NCBI GenBank assembly: GCA_007121995.1
Contig: SKJK01000180.1
Coordinates: 1-6,132 of the forward strand
Source: Desulfobulbaceae bacterium
GTDB taxonomy: Bacteria; Desulfobacterota; Desulfobulbia; Desulfobulbales; Desulfobulbaceae
Direction: 5' to 3'
DNA length: 6,132 bases
The position numbers and the translations under genes are program-made. The notes under the pieces were generated by a model. It was not told the origin of the DNA, ran no database searches, and worked only from the letters and a program-made list of their open reading frames with translations. This document shows positions 4,568 to 6,132 of this stretch, piece by piece; the first letter of the stretch is position 1; each line of letters begins with the position of its first letter.

Positions 4568-6132
4568 ATGCAATACGCCAAACTCCGTGCCGCTCTGGCC
4601 ACCAACCCCCAGGTCAAAGCCATCCTCCTCAACGATGCTCCCCTGGAGGAAAAACGCCTGGCTCTGCGGTCCTATCTCTCCGATCTGCTGATCACTGTTT
4701 TTGATCGCACCGAAAAACTCCCTTCAATGGAGTGGATTCTCTGCCGCGACGCCATCTGGGCCTTCCGCAACCTGCTCTCACCCCGTAGCGAAGAACTGGC
4801 TGGATACAGCTTTCTCGAGTACCTGGTGGCCGTGCTCAAAGCAAGCGACAGAGGCCGAAAACCCAAACCGCCCTCACCGGGTTTCATCGCCGAAGTCGAA
4901 CACCTGATCCGCGGTATCAGTGGCACAGCCAAGGTCTACACTGAAAAAGCGCCAGCCTTCCTCAAATACAGCGGTCGCAAGGCGGCCCGGCTACGTTCCA
5001 TCCACCTGTCACGCATGGCCCGGGCAGCCGCGCAAAAAATGGCTGCCTATCCCTGCGGCCTGGACGACCATCTGCTGCGGGAACGCAGCACCGCTAAGCT
5101 GGCCATCCAAGGCTCCTTCAACATCACAGATGTGGAATGGAACGACTGGAAATGGCACACCAGGCACATCATCCGCGACGCTGATACCCTGCGCAGTCTC
5201 ATTGCCCTGGACGATAAAGAGTACGAAGCTGTTCGCCTGGCCCGCCTCCATCGTATCCCTTTTGGCATCACCCCGTATTACCTGTCCCTGTTTGATCCGG
5301 CCAACAGCAAAACCTACGATACCGCTGTCCGGGCCCAAGTCATCCCGCCCCTGGATTATGTCCGCAAAATGTTGAAAAATCGACAGGCCGATGACTGTGC
5401 CAATGATTTCATGAGCGAGCAGGACACCTCGCCCATTGACGGCATCACTCGCCGTTATCCTAATATCGTCATTATCAAGCCGGTACTCACCTGCCCGCAG
5501 ATCTGCGTCTACTGCCAGCGCAACTGGCAAATCGAAGATGTCTACTCTGAAAGCGCCATTCTTTCTCCAGATAGCCAGGAAAAAGCCCTGGCCTGGATCG
5601 AAAACACGCCGGAAATCAATGAAGTTCTGATCACCGGTGGTGACCCCTTTCTGCTCCCTGATCCCCTGATCGAACAATTGATGGCCCGGGTGGCGTCCAT
5701 CAAGCATGTACACCGTATCCGCCTCGGCACCCGAACACCGGTGACCCTCCCGCAACGAATCACCGAATCTCTGGCCCGGGCGATCACGCGCTTCCATGAA
5801 CCCGGACGCCGCGAAGTGATGGTGGTCACCCACTTCGAACATGTCGCCGAGATCACTCCCGAGGCCATGGCCGCGGTCCAGCGATTCCGGCTGTTCGGCA
5901 TTGAAGTCTACAATCAACTGGTGTACACCTTCTTCAACTCGCGCCGCTTTGAAACCGCCGCGCTCCGCCAGAAGCTACGCCTCATTGGCGTCACGCCCTA
6001 CTACACCTTCAACACCAAAGGCAAGGAGGAAACCGATGCCTATCGGGTCCCCATCCCCCGCCTGCTCCAGGAACAGGACGAAGAGGCCCGTTTACTGCCG
6101 GGCACGGTACGTACCGATGAAATCGTTTTCAA
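4568..6132 (+). CDS. KamA-family radical SAM protein with long N-terminal region, 3' end cut by the window edge
   Basis: The first 521 residues of a long open frame that runs off the right edge without a stop. Residues 1 to about 295 are a mostly helical-looking region with no motif I recognise. The radical SAM core follows: C309, C313 and C316 form the CxxxCxxC iron-sulfur site (TCPQICVYC). EVLITGGDPFLL (352-363), RLGTRTPVTLPQRIT (385-399), VVTHFEH around H422, and a YNQLVYT segment (448-454) match conserved blocks of lysine 2,3-aminomutase relatives. The later PYYTFNTKGKEETDAYRVPI stretch differs from the classical aminomutase, so the substrate is unknown. The region where the PLP lysine would fall is at or just past the edge. 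The ATG at 4568 has a weak GGGA upstream; an in-frame ATG at 4532 is an alternative without a ribosome site. Codons are strongly C-rich, as in the neighbouring genes. Confidence 0.9.
   Translation, partial: MQYAKLRAALATNPQVKAILLNDAPLEEKRLALRSYLSDLLITVFDRTEKLPSMEWILCRDAIWAFRNLLSPRSEELAGYSFLEYLVAVLKASDRGRKPKPPSPGFIAEVEHLIRGISGTAKVYTEKAPAFLKYSGRKAARLRSIHLSRMARAAAQKMAAYPCGLDDHLLRERSTAKLAIQGSFNITDVEWNDWKWHTRHIIRDADTLRSLIALDDKEYEAVRLARLHRIPFGITPYYLSLFDPANSKTYDTAVRAQVIPPLDYVRKMLKNRQADDCANDFMSEQDTSPIDGITRRYPNIVIIKPVLTCPQICVYCQRNWQIEDVYSESAILSPDSQEKALAWIENTPEINEVLITGGDPFLLPDPLIEQLMARVASIKHVHRIRLGTRTPVTLPQRITESLARAITRFHEPGRREVMVVTHFEHVAEITPEAMAAVQRFRLFGIEVYNQLVYTFFNSRRFETAALRQKLRLIGVTPYYTFNTKGKEETDAYRVPIPRLLQEQDEEARLLPGTVRTDEIVF

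Noticed and set aside
5009..5917. Minus-strand open frame of 302 codons opposite the KamA-family gene
   Set aside because: The plus strand encodes clear radical SAM motifs here. The long antisense frame is a by-product of the GC-rich codon pattern, and its start has no ribosome site.

Overview
The window comes from a bacterium of moderately high GC content. A late-cobamide operon ending in a CbiR-type gene, plus a long KamA-family radical SAM protein, suggests an anaerobic or sulfate-reducing lineage such as Desulfobacterota. This is inferred from gene families remembered to occur there; no taxonomic marker is present.

Left half (about 1-3490, all minus strand): a compact cobamide nucleotide-loop operon, transcribed right to left as cobU, cobS, cobC-like phosphatase, cobT, then a partial cbiR-like gene that runs off the left edge. 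The genes are coupled by short gaps or overlaps: 10 nt, a 4-nt ATGA overlap, 8 nt, and finally a 50-nt overlap of cobT with cbiR. CobU activates adenosylcobinamide (phosphate) with GTP. CobT makes alpha-ribazole phosphate from a benzimidazole-type base. CobS joins the two halves, and CobC removes the phosphate. CbiR-type proteins cut the nucleotide loop of unsuitable imported cobamides, so their corrinoid can be rebuilt by the other four enzymes. No corrin-ring genes are in the window, so the visible set is an assembly, salvage and remodelling cassette. A perfect TATAAT lies just upstream of cobU, and no cobalamin riboswitch is recognisable.

Middle (about 3490-4567): a minus-strand gene for a small secreted CAP/SCP-domain protein, then about 550 bases without a convincing gene. 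That gap holds a good plus-strand promoter and a leader of about 175 nt with small inverted repeats.

Right part (4568 to the edge, plus strand): a long open frame for a KamA-family radical SAM protein with an N-terminal region of about 300 residues before its CxxxCxxC cluster motif. It is cut by the window edge before the region where the PLP lysine of lysine 2,3-aminomutase would fall. No mobile elements, CRISPR arrays or RNA genes were seen.
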